From Pinisolibacter aquiterrae (lineage in GTDB: Bacteria > Pseudomonadota > Alphaproteobacteria > Rhizobiales > Ancalomicrobiaceae): 64,000 bases of DNA. The stretch is from positions 62,001 through 126,000 of the forward strand of contig NZ_JAFNIH010000061.1 in assembly GCF_019160155.1 (NCBI RefSeq). Reading direction: 5' to 3'. The first letter of the stretch is position 1; each line of letters begins with the position of its first letter. The notes beneath the pieces are model-generated. The model was not told the DNA's origin. It saw only the letters and a program-made list of their open reading frames with translations, and made no database searches. The position numbers and the translations under genes are program-made. Positions 44,218-52,495 of the stretch are shown piece after piece.

Positions 44218-45861
44218 TCAACCCTCGTGGAGCACTGCGCGGGCGGCGGCGAGCGTCGCCTCGGGCGTCCCGCCGGCATCGATCCGCCGCCAGTCGACGG
44301 CGCCGGGGCCGCGCGCGCTCTGAAAGGCGACCACGGTGGCATCGGCGTCGGAGGCATCGCCGCGGCGATCGTCGACCCGGGCGGCGGCGACGGCGGCGTC
44401 GACGTCGAGCCACAGGCCGGTGAATTCGGCCTCGGTCGCCCGCGCGATGGCGGCGAAGCGGGCGCGCTCCTCCGGGTGGAGCGACACGGCGTCGGTGATC
44501 ACCGATCGGCCGGCGGCGAGCGCGGCGGCGGCGGCGGCGAGCAGCAGCCGATAGACCCGATCGGAGGCGGCGCGGGTGTAGTGTTCGGGGCCGAGGCGCA
44601 CGGTGGCACCGACACCGGCGACGAGTTTGCGGATCTCGTCGGAGCGCAGGACCATCGCGCCGGGGGCGGGCATCAGATCGCAGGCGAGGCCGCGGGCGAG
44701 CGTCGACTTGCCGGCGCCCGACAGGCCGCCGATGGCGACGAGGCGCGGCGTCACCGGCTCGACGAAGCCGCAGGCGGCGGCGAAGAAGCGGCGGGCGAGC
44801 GCCTCCTGCGCCTCCCGCGCGGCGCCCTCGAGGTGACGGGAGGTGGCGGCGGCGATCTTGGCACGCAGCGCCGCGCGGATCGACAGCCACAGCGGCAGGG
44901 CGGCGAGCGCGTCGATCTCGGCGAGGAGCACCTCCTCGAGATCGCGCAGATGGGGCCCGCGCGCCTCGAGACGGGCGCTCTCCAGCAGCCAGCGCCCGAG
45001 CAGGCGGCGGGCGGCGGGGCGATCGCCGTGGACGTCGAGATCCATCACCAGGAAGGCGACGTCGTAGAGGACGTCGCCGGTGGCGATCGCGTCGTCGAAC
45101 TCGATCGCGTCGAAGAGCTGCGGTCGGCCGTCGACCACCGCGATGTTGGCGCAGTGGAGATCGCCGTGGCCGACGCGGATGCGGCCGAGCCGGCCGCGAT
45201 CCTCGATCAGATCGGCGCAATCGGTGAGGCGCTCGAGCGAGAGCCGGTGGAGCCGCTCGGCGGCATCGGCGGGAAAGAGATCGGGACGATCGGCGAAGGC
45301 GGCGCGGTTCTGCGCGAGATAGGCGGCGACGTCGGCGAGCCAGGGGCCGGCCTCGCGGATACGGGCGCGCGACTGGGCCTGGGCGATCTCCCCCGCGAGC
45401 GCCTCGACGAAGCTCATCTCGAGGGGTTTCGCGCCGACGGTGCGGTCGAGGGTGGCGGTCTCGTCGAAGCGGTTCATCTCCACCGCCCATTCGACGGCGT
45501 CGCCATGGCCGCCGATCGCCAGCCGGCCGTCGGCCTCGCGGGTGATCGCCACGACGCGGCGATAGACCGTGGGGGCGATCGGTCGATCCACGTCGATCTC
45601 GCGGCGGCAGGCGCCGGCGCGGCGCTCGAGAGTGGAGAAATCGAGGAAGGGGAAGCGCACCGGGCGCTTGATCTTGTAGGCGAGCGGCCCGGCGAGGAAC
45701 ACCACGGCGGCATGGGTGTCGATGCGGGTCACGGGCTCGGTGAGGCCGTGAGTGGCGGGGTCGCCGAGGAAGGCGGCAACCTCCTCCCACACCCCCATCT
45801 GAGCGGCGATCGGGTCGTTCGCCGGGTCGGGCCGGGGGGTGTCGTCGTCGATGTCGGGCAT
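44218..45861 (-). CDS. Aminoglycoside-phosphotransferase-like / P-loop kinase fusion
   Basis: This 547-residue protein joins an N-terminal APH-like kinase domain (about 1-330) to a C-terminal AAA-type P-loop kinase (about 370-547). The first has KIKRPVRFPFLDFSTLERR and the catalytic loop VGHGDLHCANIAVV; the second has Walker A GGLSGAGKSTLARGL. Members of this family are found in hypoxia-induced gene sets of several bacteria, but their substrate is unknown. The start at 45861 (ATG) opens MPDIDDDTPRPDPA. A FixK-type palindrome lies 66 bp upstream, shared with the divergent gene at 45994. Aminoglycoside resistance is not implied. Confidence 0.9.
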   Translation of the reverse strand: MPDIDDDTPRPDPANDPIAAQMGVWEEVAAFLGDPATHGLTEPVTRIDTHAAVVFLAGPLAYKIKRPVRFPFLDFSTLERRAGACRREIDVDRPIAPTVYRRVVAITREADGRLAIGGHGDAVEWAVEMNRFDETATLDRTVGAKPLEMSFVEALAGEIAQAQSRARIREAGPWLADVAAYLAQNRAAFADRPDLFPADAAERLHRLSLERLTDCADLIEDRGRLGRIRVGHGDLHCANIAVVDGRPQLFDAIEFDDAIATGDVLYDVAFLVMDLDVHGDRPAARRLLGRWLLESARLEARGPHLRDLEEVLLAEIDALAALPLWLSIRAALRAKIAAATSRHLEGAAREAQEALARRFFAAACGFVEPVTPRLVAIGGLSGAGKSTLARGLACDLMPAPGAMVLRSDEIRKLVAGVGATVRLGPEHYTRAASDRVYRLLLAAAAAALAAGRSVITDAVSLHPEERARFAAIARATEAEFTGLWLDVDAAVAAARVDDRRGDASDADATVVAFQSARGPGAVDWRRIDAGGTPEATLAAARAVLHEG

Positions 45862-45926
45862 CGGTTCGTTCCCCTTCGGACGATCGGCTCCAATAAGATA
45901 TTAGATCGATGTCACGGGCTGTTACG

Positions 45927-45940
45927 TTGACCGAGGTCAA
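45927..45940. promoter_or_regulatory. FixK/FnrL-type box in divergent promoter
   Basis: TTGACCGAGGTCAA is a perfect palindrome that fits TTG(A/C)-N6-(T/G)CAA. It lies 66 bases before the minus-strand APH/P-loop gene and 53 bases before the plus-strand gene at 45994, so it could control either or both. Confidence 0.72.
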
Positions 45941-45993
45941 TGTGGCCGGGTATGGCCGGCGCGATAGAATGACACGGTCGACGGGAGGAAACG

Positions 45994-46371
45994 ATGGCCG
46001 CATCCGGACTGAAGAAGATCCGCCTCAATCTGGCGCGCACCAAGGACCATCCGACGGGATCCGCTCGTCATGGCTACGAATTCCTGGCGCCGCTCGACGC
46101 CGAGGGGCGCATCGACGCCGAGGCCTGGAAGAAGGTCCGCGAGAAGTGTCGCGTGCGCCGGTTCTGGGGCGGCGAGGAGGAGGACATCGGCCATCTCGTC
46201 CATCGTCCCGGCGGCAGTTGGGCGTTTCGCTACGACATCACCGGCGACGAGGACGACGAGGCCGGTTATCGTTTCGGCGCGCATCCCTTCGTGGTCGGCG
46301 AATACGTCTCGATCAAGGACGAGGACGGCGATCTCAACACCTTCACCGTGGTCACCGTGGTCGAAGTGTGA
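45994..46371 (+). CDS. Conserved small protein, unknown function
   Basis: I do not recognise a named family for this 125-residue soluble protein. It has a basic head (LKKIRLNLARTKDHPTGS), then HGYEFLAPLDAEGRIDAEAW, a KCRVRRFWGGEEED segment and a C-terminal half rich in aromatic and acidic residues (WAFRYDITGDEDDEAGYRF). It looks like a single globular domain. A GGAGG-like site (CGGGAGGAAACG) precedes ATG 45994. A FixK-type box 53 bases upstream is shared with the APH/P-loop gene. Confidence 0.82.
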   Translation: MAASGLKKIRLNLARTKDHPTGSARHGYEFLAPLDAEGRIDAEAWKKVREKCRVRRFWGGEEEDIGHLVHRPGGSWAFRYDITGDEDDEAGYRFGAHPFVVGEYVSIKDEDGDLNTFTVVTVVEV

Positions 46372-46448
46372 GTTCCGACCAGCAAGCCCCTTTCCCGGCG
46401 CGCCCCGCTCGTGAGATGACCGTCGTCTTGCGAACGAGGAGAGGCAGG

Positions 46449-48044
46449 ATGATGGGCGAGACCAAGGCGGCGCGACTGGTGGCCGAGACCCTGGCGGCCA
46501 ATGGCGTCGCGCGGGTGTTCACGGTGGCGAGCGCGGGGTCCGGCGCGGCGATCGACGCCTTGCATGCCCACGCGATCGAAGTCGTTGCCGCCGCTCTCGA
46601 GACCAGCGCCGTCGTCATGGCGGAGGCCACGGCGCGGCTTACGGGCCGGCCCGGCGTGGTGGTGGTTTCGGGCGACTGCGGCGCGGCCCTCGCCGTCGCC
46701 GGTCTCCGTCTCGCCGCTCACGAGGCGACGCCGCTGATCCTCCTCGTCGACGGGATCGAAGGCGGCGCGACCGGCCCTCTTCGCGACCTCTTCGCCTCCT
46801 CGGCCAAATGGGTCGCCGAGATCGACGGCCCCGACGGCTCGGTCGCGATGGTGACGCGGGCCTTCACGATCGCGGCCTCGGGGCGCCCCGGTCCGGTGGT
46901 GGTGCTCCTTCCGACCGCGCTCGCGGAAGGGCTCGCGTCGGCACCGCGCGCGATCCGGCCGGCGCCGATCGTCGAGACCCATCCCGGCGCCGCCTCGATG
47001 TGGGACTTGCAGAAGCGGCTCTGGGCGGCGAAGCGGCCGCTCGCGCTTCTCGGCGGCTCGCGATGGAGCGAGAAGGCCTATCGGCAATTCGCGCGTTTCG
47101 CCGACAAGTTCGATCTGCCGGTCGCCTGCGCCTTCGGCCGGCAGGCGTTGTTCGATCAGCTCGATCCGCATTACGTCGGCGACGTCGGGCCGGCCGGTGA
47201 CCCCGCCCTCGCGGCGCGGATCGACGCGGCCGACCTCCTCCTGATCGTCGGCGCCGATGTCGCCTCCGGGACGGACCGAGCGACGGCGCCGGAGGACGGG
47301 TCGAGCCGGACCCTGGTCCATGTCCATGCGAGCGCCGAGGATCTCGGCGGGGCCATGCCGCCCGATCTCGCGATCCACGCCTCGCCCTCCGCCTTCGCCG
47401 CCGCCGCCGAGGGGCTCGAGCCGCCGCCGGCCGGGGTCGCCTGGGCGGCTTGGCGCGAGGCGGCGCGGGCCGAGCACGTCGCCTGGTCGGAGTCCCAGCC
47501 GGCCGACGCCGGAGCCGTGCGGATGGCCGGGGTGATCGACCACCTGCGGGCCGCCTTGCCGCCGGAGACGATCCTCGTCGGCGATGCGAGCCCCGCCTCG
47601 CTGCGGCTCCAGCGCCACTGGCGGTTCCGCCGCTTCGCGACCCAGCTCACGACGACCTTCGGCGCGATCGGCCGGGGCCTTCCCGCCGGGATCGCCGCAG
47701 GGCTCGCCCTCCCCGGCCGGCCGGTGGTGGTCGCGACCGGCGCCGGCGACGTGCTGCGGACGCTGTCGGAGCTCGCCACCGCGTGCGAAAACGGCGTCGC
47801 GCCGATCGTGCTGCTGTTCGACGACGGCGAGAGGCCCCCGTCGCCGACCGACGTCGCGGCGATCGCGCGGATCTACGGCGCCTTCGCGGCGGCGGTCGAG
47901 ACGGCGGAGGCCTTCGCCCCGGCCTTCGAGGCGGCGCGCGTCTGCGGCGGCCCGTCGCTTCTCCACATCCGGCTCGACGGAACCGCGAGTCCCCCGCGCA
48001 CGGCGCCGACGAGGATCCCCGAGGCGGCGGCGCGACCGGGCTGA
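46449..48044 (+). CDS. ThDP-dependent enzyme family protein with altered metal motif
   Basis: This 531-residue protein has the three-domain layout of acetolactate-synthase-like ThDP enzymes: PYR (about 1-170), middle Rossmann (about 190-320) and PP (about 350-520). The activating Glu is retained in ALETSAVVMAEATAR. In the PP domain the cofactor metal motif GDG-x24-NN reads GAG-x24-DD (codons 47739-47747 and 47820-47825), so the usual metal Asp is missing and the Asn pair is Asp. Cofactor binding may be changed or lost. ATG 46449 follows CGAGGAGAGG. The substrate is unknown; the MFS efflux gene follows 150 bp downstream. Confidence 0.82.
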   Translation: MMGETKAARLVAETLAANGVARVFTVASAGSGAAIDALHAHAIEVVAAALETSAVVMAEATARLTGRPGVVVVSGDCGAALAVAGLRLAAHEATPLILLVDGIEGGATGPLRDLFASSAKWVAEIDGPDGSVAMVTRAFTIAASGRPGPVVVLLPTALAEGLASAPRAIRPAPIVETHPGAASMWDLQKRLWAAKRPLALLGGSRWSEKAYRQFARFADKFDLPVACAFGRQALFDQLDPHYVGDVGPAGDPALAARIDAADLLLIVGADVASGTDRATAPEDGSSRTLVHVHASAEDLGGAMPPDLAIHASPSAFAAAAEGLEPPPAGVAWAAWREAARAEHVAWSESQPADAGAVRMAGVIDHLRAALPPETILVGDASPASLRLQRHWRFRRFATQLTTTFGAIGRGLPAGIAAGLALPGRPVVVATGAGDVLRTLSELATACENGVAPIVLLFDDGERPPSPTDVAAIARIYGAFAAAVETAEAFAPAFEAARVCGGPSLLHIRLDGTASPPRTAPTRIPEAAARPG

Positions 48045-48196
48045 ACCGTCGGCGCAGCCGCCGGTCTCGATCACTCGAGAGTGAACCGAGTGAGATCGGT
48101 CTCGACATCGGCGACGGCATCCCTAGGGTCGCCGCCGGGGTGTCGGATCGGGCCGTGGGCGCCCGCGATCGCGCCCGAGAGGCAGGAGATGCAGGG

Positions 48197-49744
48197 TTGA
48201 ACGACGCGACGACGAGCCGCGAGACGGCAATGATGGACGGCGGGGCCACGAAGCCGACCGGCCCGGTTTCGCCGCGACTGGCGCTGGTGCTGACCGGCGC
48301 GCTCCTGACGATGATCCTGGCGGCTCTCGACCAGAACATCGTCAACACCGCGCTCCCCCGGATCGTCGGCGATCTCGGTGGCATGCAGCATCTGTCGTGG
48401 GTCGTCACCGCCTTCATGCTGACCTCGACCGCGACGACGACGCTCTACGGCAAGCTCTCCGATCTGTTCGGCCGGCGCCTGCTGATCTTCGTCGCGGTCG
48501 GGCTCTTCCTCGCCGGGTCGCTCGCCTGCGGCTCGGCGCGCTCGATGGGCGCATTGATCGCCTTTCGCGGGCTGCAGGGGCTCGGCGCCGGTGGTCTGCT
48601 GGTGCTCGCCCAATCGGTGATCGGCGACGTCATCTCGCCCCGCGAGCGGCCGCGCTATCAGGGGCTCTTCACCGGCACGTTCGCCCTCGCGTCGGTCGCC
48701 GGCCCCGTGCTCGGCGGCGCCATCACGCAGATGATCTCTTGGCGCTGGGTGTTCTACATCAACCTACCGATCGGGCTCCTGGCGCTGACCATGATCGCCG
48801 TCGCCCTGCCCGGCTCGGCGAAGCGCGAGACGGCGCCGATCGACTGGATCGGCGCGGCCCTCCTGACGGGTGCCACCGCGAGCTTCCTGTTGCTGCTCGC
48901 CTGGGGCGGCAGCGAATTTCCCTGGGTGTCGCCGTCGGCGGCGGGGCTTCTGACGCTGACGGTGCTCCTGGTGGCCGGCTTCCTGGCGCAGGAACGCCGC
49001 GCCGCCGATCCGCTGATCCGCCTGCCGCTGTTCCACAACGTGGTCTTCCGTCGCGGCGTGGTGGTCGGCGGCATGATGGTCTTCGCGATGATGGGATCGA
49101 CCGTCTTCCTGCCGCTCTATTTCCAGCTGGTGCTCGGCATGGCGCCGGCGACCGCCGGGGCCATGCTCCTGCCGCAGGTGGTCGGGATGGTGCTCACCTC
49201 CTTCATCGGCGGCGCGCTGGTGTCGCGCAGCGGGCGCAATCGACCGTTCCTGCTCGCCGGGATCGGGCTCGAGGCGGTGGCGCTCGCCAGCCTCGCGGTC
49301 TTCGCCTGGGTGGGCGCCGCGCCGATGGTGTTCCTGGTGTCGATGGCCCTTCTCGGCCTCGGGATGGGCATGGGCATGCCCAACATCACGGTGGCGGTGC
49401 AGAACGCGGTGGCGCATCGCGAGTTGGGGGCGGCGACCGGGGCCATGACCTTCGCCCGCTCGCTCGGCGGGGCGCTCGGGGTCGCGACCTCGGGCACGAT
49501 CATGGCGCAGCGCCTTTCCGGCGCCTTCGGCCACATCGGCGGCATCGACGTCGCCGATCTGACGGCGCACGGCGTCGAGGCGCTGGCCCGGTTCACGCCG
49601 GCGCAGCAAGCGATGGTCTCGGACGTCTATCGCGGCGCGCTGACCGGCTGTTTCGTGCTCTCCGGCGTGGTGATGACCATCGCCTTCGTGCTGGTGCTCG
49701 GCCTGCCCGACACGCTGCTGCGCGACGCGATCTCCGAGGAGTGA
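48197..49744 (+). CDS. DHA2-family (EmrB/QacA-like) MFS efflux transporter
   Basis: This 515-residue protein has fourteen predicted helices and the signatures of drug:H+ antiporter family 2: LDQNIVNTALPRIVGDLG in helix 1, GKLSDLFGRRLLI for motif A, and GPVLGGAI for motif C. It is likely to pump out toxic compounds or metabolites across the inner membrane. Start choice is uncertain: TTG 48197 has AGGAG seven bases upstream; ATG at 48230 or 48233 gives about 504 residues. No membrane fusion protein (EmrA) gene is beside it. Confidence 0.9.
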   Translation: MNDATTSRETAMMDGGATKPTGPVSPRLALVLTGALLTMILAALDQNIVNTALPRIVGDLGGMQHLSWVVTAFMLTSTATTTLYGKLSDLFGRRLLIFVAVGLFLAGSLACGSARSMGALIAFRGLQGLGAGGLLVLAQSVIGDVISPRERPRYQGLFTGTFALASVAGPVLGGAITQMISWRWVFYINLPIGLLALTMIAVALPGSAKRETAPIDWIGAALLTGATASFLLLLAWGGSEFPWVSPSAAGLLTLTVLLVAGFLAQERRAADPLIRLPLFHNVVFRRGVVVGGMMVFAMMGSTVFLPLYFQLVLGMAPATAGAMLLPQVVGMVLTSFIGGALVSRSGRNRPFLLAGIGLEAVALASLAVFAWVGAAPMVFLVSMALLGLGMGMGMPNITVAVQNAVAHRELGAATGAMTFARSLGGALGVATSGTIMAQRLSGAFGHIGGIDVADLTAHGVEALARFTPAQQAMVSDVYRGALTGCFVLSGVVMTIAFVLVLGLPDTLLRDAISEE

Positions 49745-49780
49745 GCGCAGAGCGGGGCTCCGGCTCGGGTCGGGAGCGGA

Positions 49781-49900
49781 GGCCCTTCATGCCGAGGTGC
49801 GCGAGCGAGCGAGCCCCGAAGCGCGAAGGGCCGATCGGCGCGGCCCGTCGACGACCTCGTGTTTCGAGGCCCGGCCGTCGGCCGGGCACCTCGACAGGAA
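49781..49900. repeat. Dispersed palindromic repeat (copy 3)
   Basis: The layout CCTTCATGCCGAGGTGC ... CGAAGGGCC ... TTTCGAGGCCCGG ... GGGCACCTCGAC matches the element at 8493-8616, with mismatches in the arms. It lies just after the MFS stop codon. Such intergenic elements are frequent in Rhizobiales genomes. Confidence 0.75.
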
Positions 49901-49943
49901 GTCGAACAGGGAGGGCATGGAGCCCGCCCTCCCCACGTCCCGA

Positions 49944-51176
49944 TCACCCCAACAGGTCGGCCAGCGCCAGCGCCACCACCTGCGTCGCCTTGCGCAGGTC
50001 CTCGAGCGGCAGGCGCTCGTCGGCGCGGTGGGCGTTGGCCTCGATGATGGTGCGCGGCCCCGCGCCGTAGAGGACGATCGGCACGCCGGCGTCGGCATAG
50101 TGGCGGGCGTCGGTATAGAGCGGCACGCCCTTGATGCCGATCTCCTCGCCGAAGACGGCGGAGGCGTGCTTCGTCAGCGCCGCCGAGAGCGACTCCGAGC
50201 CCGGCAGCGGGGTCAGCGGGCGGGCGAGCAGGATGCGGTTGATGCTCACCCGGGCGGCCGGATAGGCCTTCATCGCGCCCTCGATGACGCCGCGCAGGTC
50301 CGCCTCGACCGTCTCCGGGCTCTCTTCCGGGATCATGCGGCGGTCGAGCCGGATCTTGACCTTGTCGGGCACGACGTTGGTGTTGATGCCGCCTTCGATC
50401 AGGCCGACGGTGAGCTGCGGGCTGCCGATGCCCGGGGTCGCCGAGACGGTCGCTGCGAGCGACTTTCGGAAGGCATAGAGCCCGTTCAGCACGCCGGTCG
50501 CCGCCTCCAGCGCATCGATGCCGGTGAAGGGCATGGCGGCATGGGCGGACTTGCCCTCGACCACGATCTCCAGGTGGAGACAGCCGTTGTGGGCATCGAC
50601 GACGGCATAGGAGAAGCCGGCGGCGATGGCGTGGGTCGGCTTGGTCAGCCCCTCTTCGAGGAGCCATTTCGGGCCGATCTCGCCGCCGGCCTCCTCGTCC
50701 CAGGTGCCGTGGATCTCGACCGTGCCGTTCAGGGGAACGCCGGCCTTCTCGAGGGCGAGGATCGCGAAGGCGTAGGTGGCGAAGTCGCACTTCGACACCG
50801 CGACGCCACGTCCGTACATCCAGCCGTCGCGGATCTCGGCGCCGTAGGGGTCGGCGGTCCAGCCCTCGCCGGGGGGGACGACGTCGCCATGGGCGTTGAG
50901 CGCGATCACCGGGCCGCCGGTGCCGAAGCTGCGGCGGGCGATGAGGTTGGTGGCGGAGATCATGCCGTTGGCCTCGACCACGGCCTTCGGCACCGGGTGA
51001 CGCTCGACCGTGAAGCCGCGCGCCTCCAGTTCCTTCGCCGTCACCTCGGCATGGGCGGCGCAATCGCCGGGCGGATTGTCGGAGGGGCATTTCACCAGGG
51101 CGGCGACCATCGCCACCTCGTCTTCGAACGAGGCGTCGACGAGGGCGGCGATGCGGGCGGCGGTGTCGGTGGTCAT
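49944..51176 (-). CDS. M20 family metallohydrolase
   Basis: This 410-residue zinc peptidase/deacylase belongs to the M20 (ArgE/DapE/CPG2) group. Metal ligand motifs are NAHGDVVP (about 94-101), the bridging acidic pair WDEEAGGE (about 160) and the final HAND-like HRADERLP. The dimerisation domain has the usual SAHAAMP histidine. Its substrate is unknown; being the last gene of a coupled purine-degradation operon, it may hydrolyse an N-acyl or N-carbamoyl intermediate. ATG 51176 overlaps the guaD stop as ATGA. Confidence 0.9.
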   Translation of the reverse strand: MTTDTAARIAALVDASFEDEVAMVAALVKCPSDNPPGDCAAHAEVTAKELEARGFTVERHPVPKAVVEANGMISATNLIARRSFGTGGPVIALNAHGDVVPPGEGWTADPYGAEIRDGWMYGRGVAVSKCDFATYAFAILALEKAGVPLNGTVEIHGTWDEEAGGEIGPKWLLEEGLTKPTHAIAAGFSYAVVDAHNGCLHLEIVVEGKSAHAAMPFTGIDALEAATGVLNGLYAFRKSLAATVSATPGIGSPQLTVGLIEGGINTNVVPDKVKIRLDRRMIPEESPETVEADLRGVIEGAMKAYPAARVSINRILLARPLTPLPGSESLSAALTKHASAVFGEEIGIKGVPLYTDARHYADAGVPIVLYGAGPRTIIEANAHRADERLPLEDLRKATQVVALALADLLG

Positions 51177-52495
51177 CGGGGGGTTCCGTCAGCGGTGTCA
51201 CGGGAATGGAGGCGGCGGCCGGCGACGCGGGTCTCGGTGACGATGCGATCGTCGCCGAGCACGGCGAGGGCGAAGAGGCGATCCTCGAGCGTCTCGGAGA
51301 GATCGTCGCGGGCGGCGAGGACGGGGGTGGCGCGCGGGTCGAGCACCACGAAGTCGGCGAAACGGCCGGGTTCGAGCGAGCCGATCTCGCCCTCGAGGCC
51401 GAGGGCGCGGGCATTGCCGAGGGTGGCGAGATAGAAGGCGCGGGTGGCGGTGAGGTCGCCGCCCTTGAGCCGCGCGATCTCGATGGCACGGCCGCAGGTC
51501 GCCGGCATCGACCAGGAGGTGCCGCCGCCGACGTCGGTTGCGAGCGCGACGCGGACCGGACGCTCCTGATCCTCGAGGCCGGCGAGATCGAAGAGGCCGG
51601 AGCCGAGGAAGAGGTTCGAAGTCGGGCAATGGACGGCGATCGAGCCGGTCTCGGCGAGACGGCGGCGCTCGACCTCGTCGAGGTGGATGGCATGACCGAA
51701 GAGCGAGCGCGGCCCGAGCAGGCCGAAGCGATCGTAGACGTCGGTGTAGCTCGCCGCCTTGGGGAAGAGCGCGCGCACGGTCTCGATCTCGCGCGGGCTC
51801 TCGGAGAGATGGGTCTGCATCAGGCAGCGCGGATGCGCGGCGAGAAGCTCGCCCGCGAGCCGGAGCTGGGTCTCGGTCGAGGTGATGGCGAAGCGCGGGG
51901 TGATCACGTAGCGGGCGCGGCCACGGCCGTGCCACCGCGCGATCAGCGCCTCGCTCTCCAGGATGCCCTTCTCGGGGTCGTCACGCACGCTCTCGGGGCA
52001 GGCGCGATCCATCAGCGTCTTGCCGGTGGCGATCGCCATGCCGCGCCGCTGCGCCGCCGAGAAGAGTGCCTCGGCCGCCACCGCGTGGGACGAGGAATAG
52101 GCGGCGGCGCAAGTGGTTCCGTTCTCGAGCAGGCGGTCGAGAAAGGCCTCGGCGGCCGCTTCGGCATGCATGCGGTCCGCATAACGTGCCTCCTCGCGGA
52201 AGGTGAAGCGCTCCAGCCACTCGAGGAGATCACGGCCGGGGGCGGCGAGCATGCGCCATTGCGGGAAATGGACGTGGGTGTCGATGAAGCCGGCCGAGAG
52301 CAGGCGGTCGCCGTGATCGACGCGGGGCGCGGCGCTGTGGCGGGCGGGGAGATCGGCCGCCGCGCCCGACCACAGGATCCGGCCGTCGTCGTCGACCACG
52401 ACCGCGCCGCGCTCGTGAAAGCGCACGGCGGCGGCACCCGCGTGGGCGGGATCGTCGAGATAGGAGAGGGTCCGGGCGAAGTGAATCTCGCTCAA
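51173..52495 (-). CDS. guaD: Guanine deaminase
   Basis: GuaD converts guanine to xanthine and ammonia, feeding xanthine dehydrogenase. The amidohydrolase metal site is visible: GFIDTHVHFPQ (two His), MQTHLSES, FGHAIHL and ATDVGGGTSWSM. The length of 440 residues is normal. The start is TTG 52495, with GGAG upstream and a TTGA overlap with the upstream gene's stop; the long open frame before it is overlap only. It lies between the allantoate-amidohydrolase-like gene and the M20 hydrolase. Confidence 0.94.
   Translation of the reverse strand: MSEIHFARTLSYLDDPAHAGAAAVRFHERGAVVVDDDGRILWSGAAADLPARHSAAPRVDHGDRLLSAGFIDTHVHFPQWRMLAAPGRDLLEWLERFTFREEARYADRMHAEAAAEAFLDRLLENGTTCAAAYSSSHAVAAEALFSAAQRRGMAIATGKTLMDRACPESVRDDPEKGILESEALIARWHGRGRARYVITPRFAITSTETQLRLAGELLAAHPRCLMQTHLSESPREIETVRALFPKAASYTDVYDRFGLLGPRSLFGHAIHLDEVERRRLAETGSIAVHCPTSNLFLGSGLFDLAGLEDQERPVRVALATDVGGGTSWSMPATCGRAIEIARLKGGDLTATRAFYLATLGNARALGLEGEIGSLEPGRFADFVVLDPRATPVLAARDDLSETLEDRLFALAVLGDDRIVTETRVAGRRLHSRDTADGTPR

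Noticed and set aside
44218-45861. Aminoglycoside resistance gene
   Set aside because: The APH-like fold is fused to a P-loop kinase and sits under a FixK-type box; this family is not associated with antibiotic resistance.
44227-45930. A 567-residue plus-strand frame opposite the APH/P-loop fusion gene
   Set aside because: It is the antisense shadow of a gene with clear HGDLHxxN and Walker A motifs.
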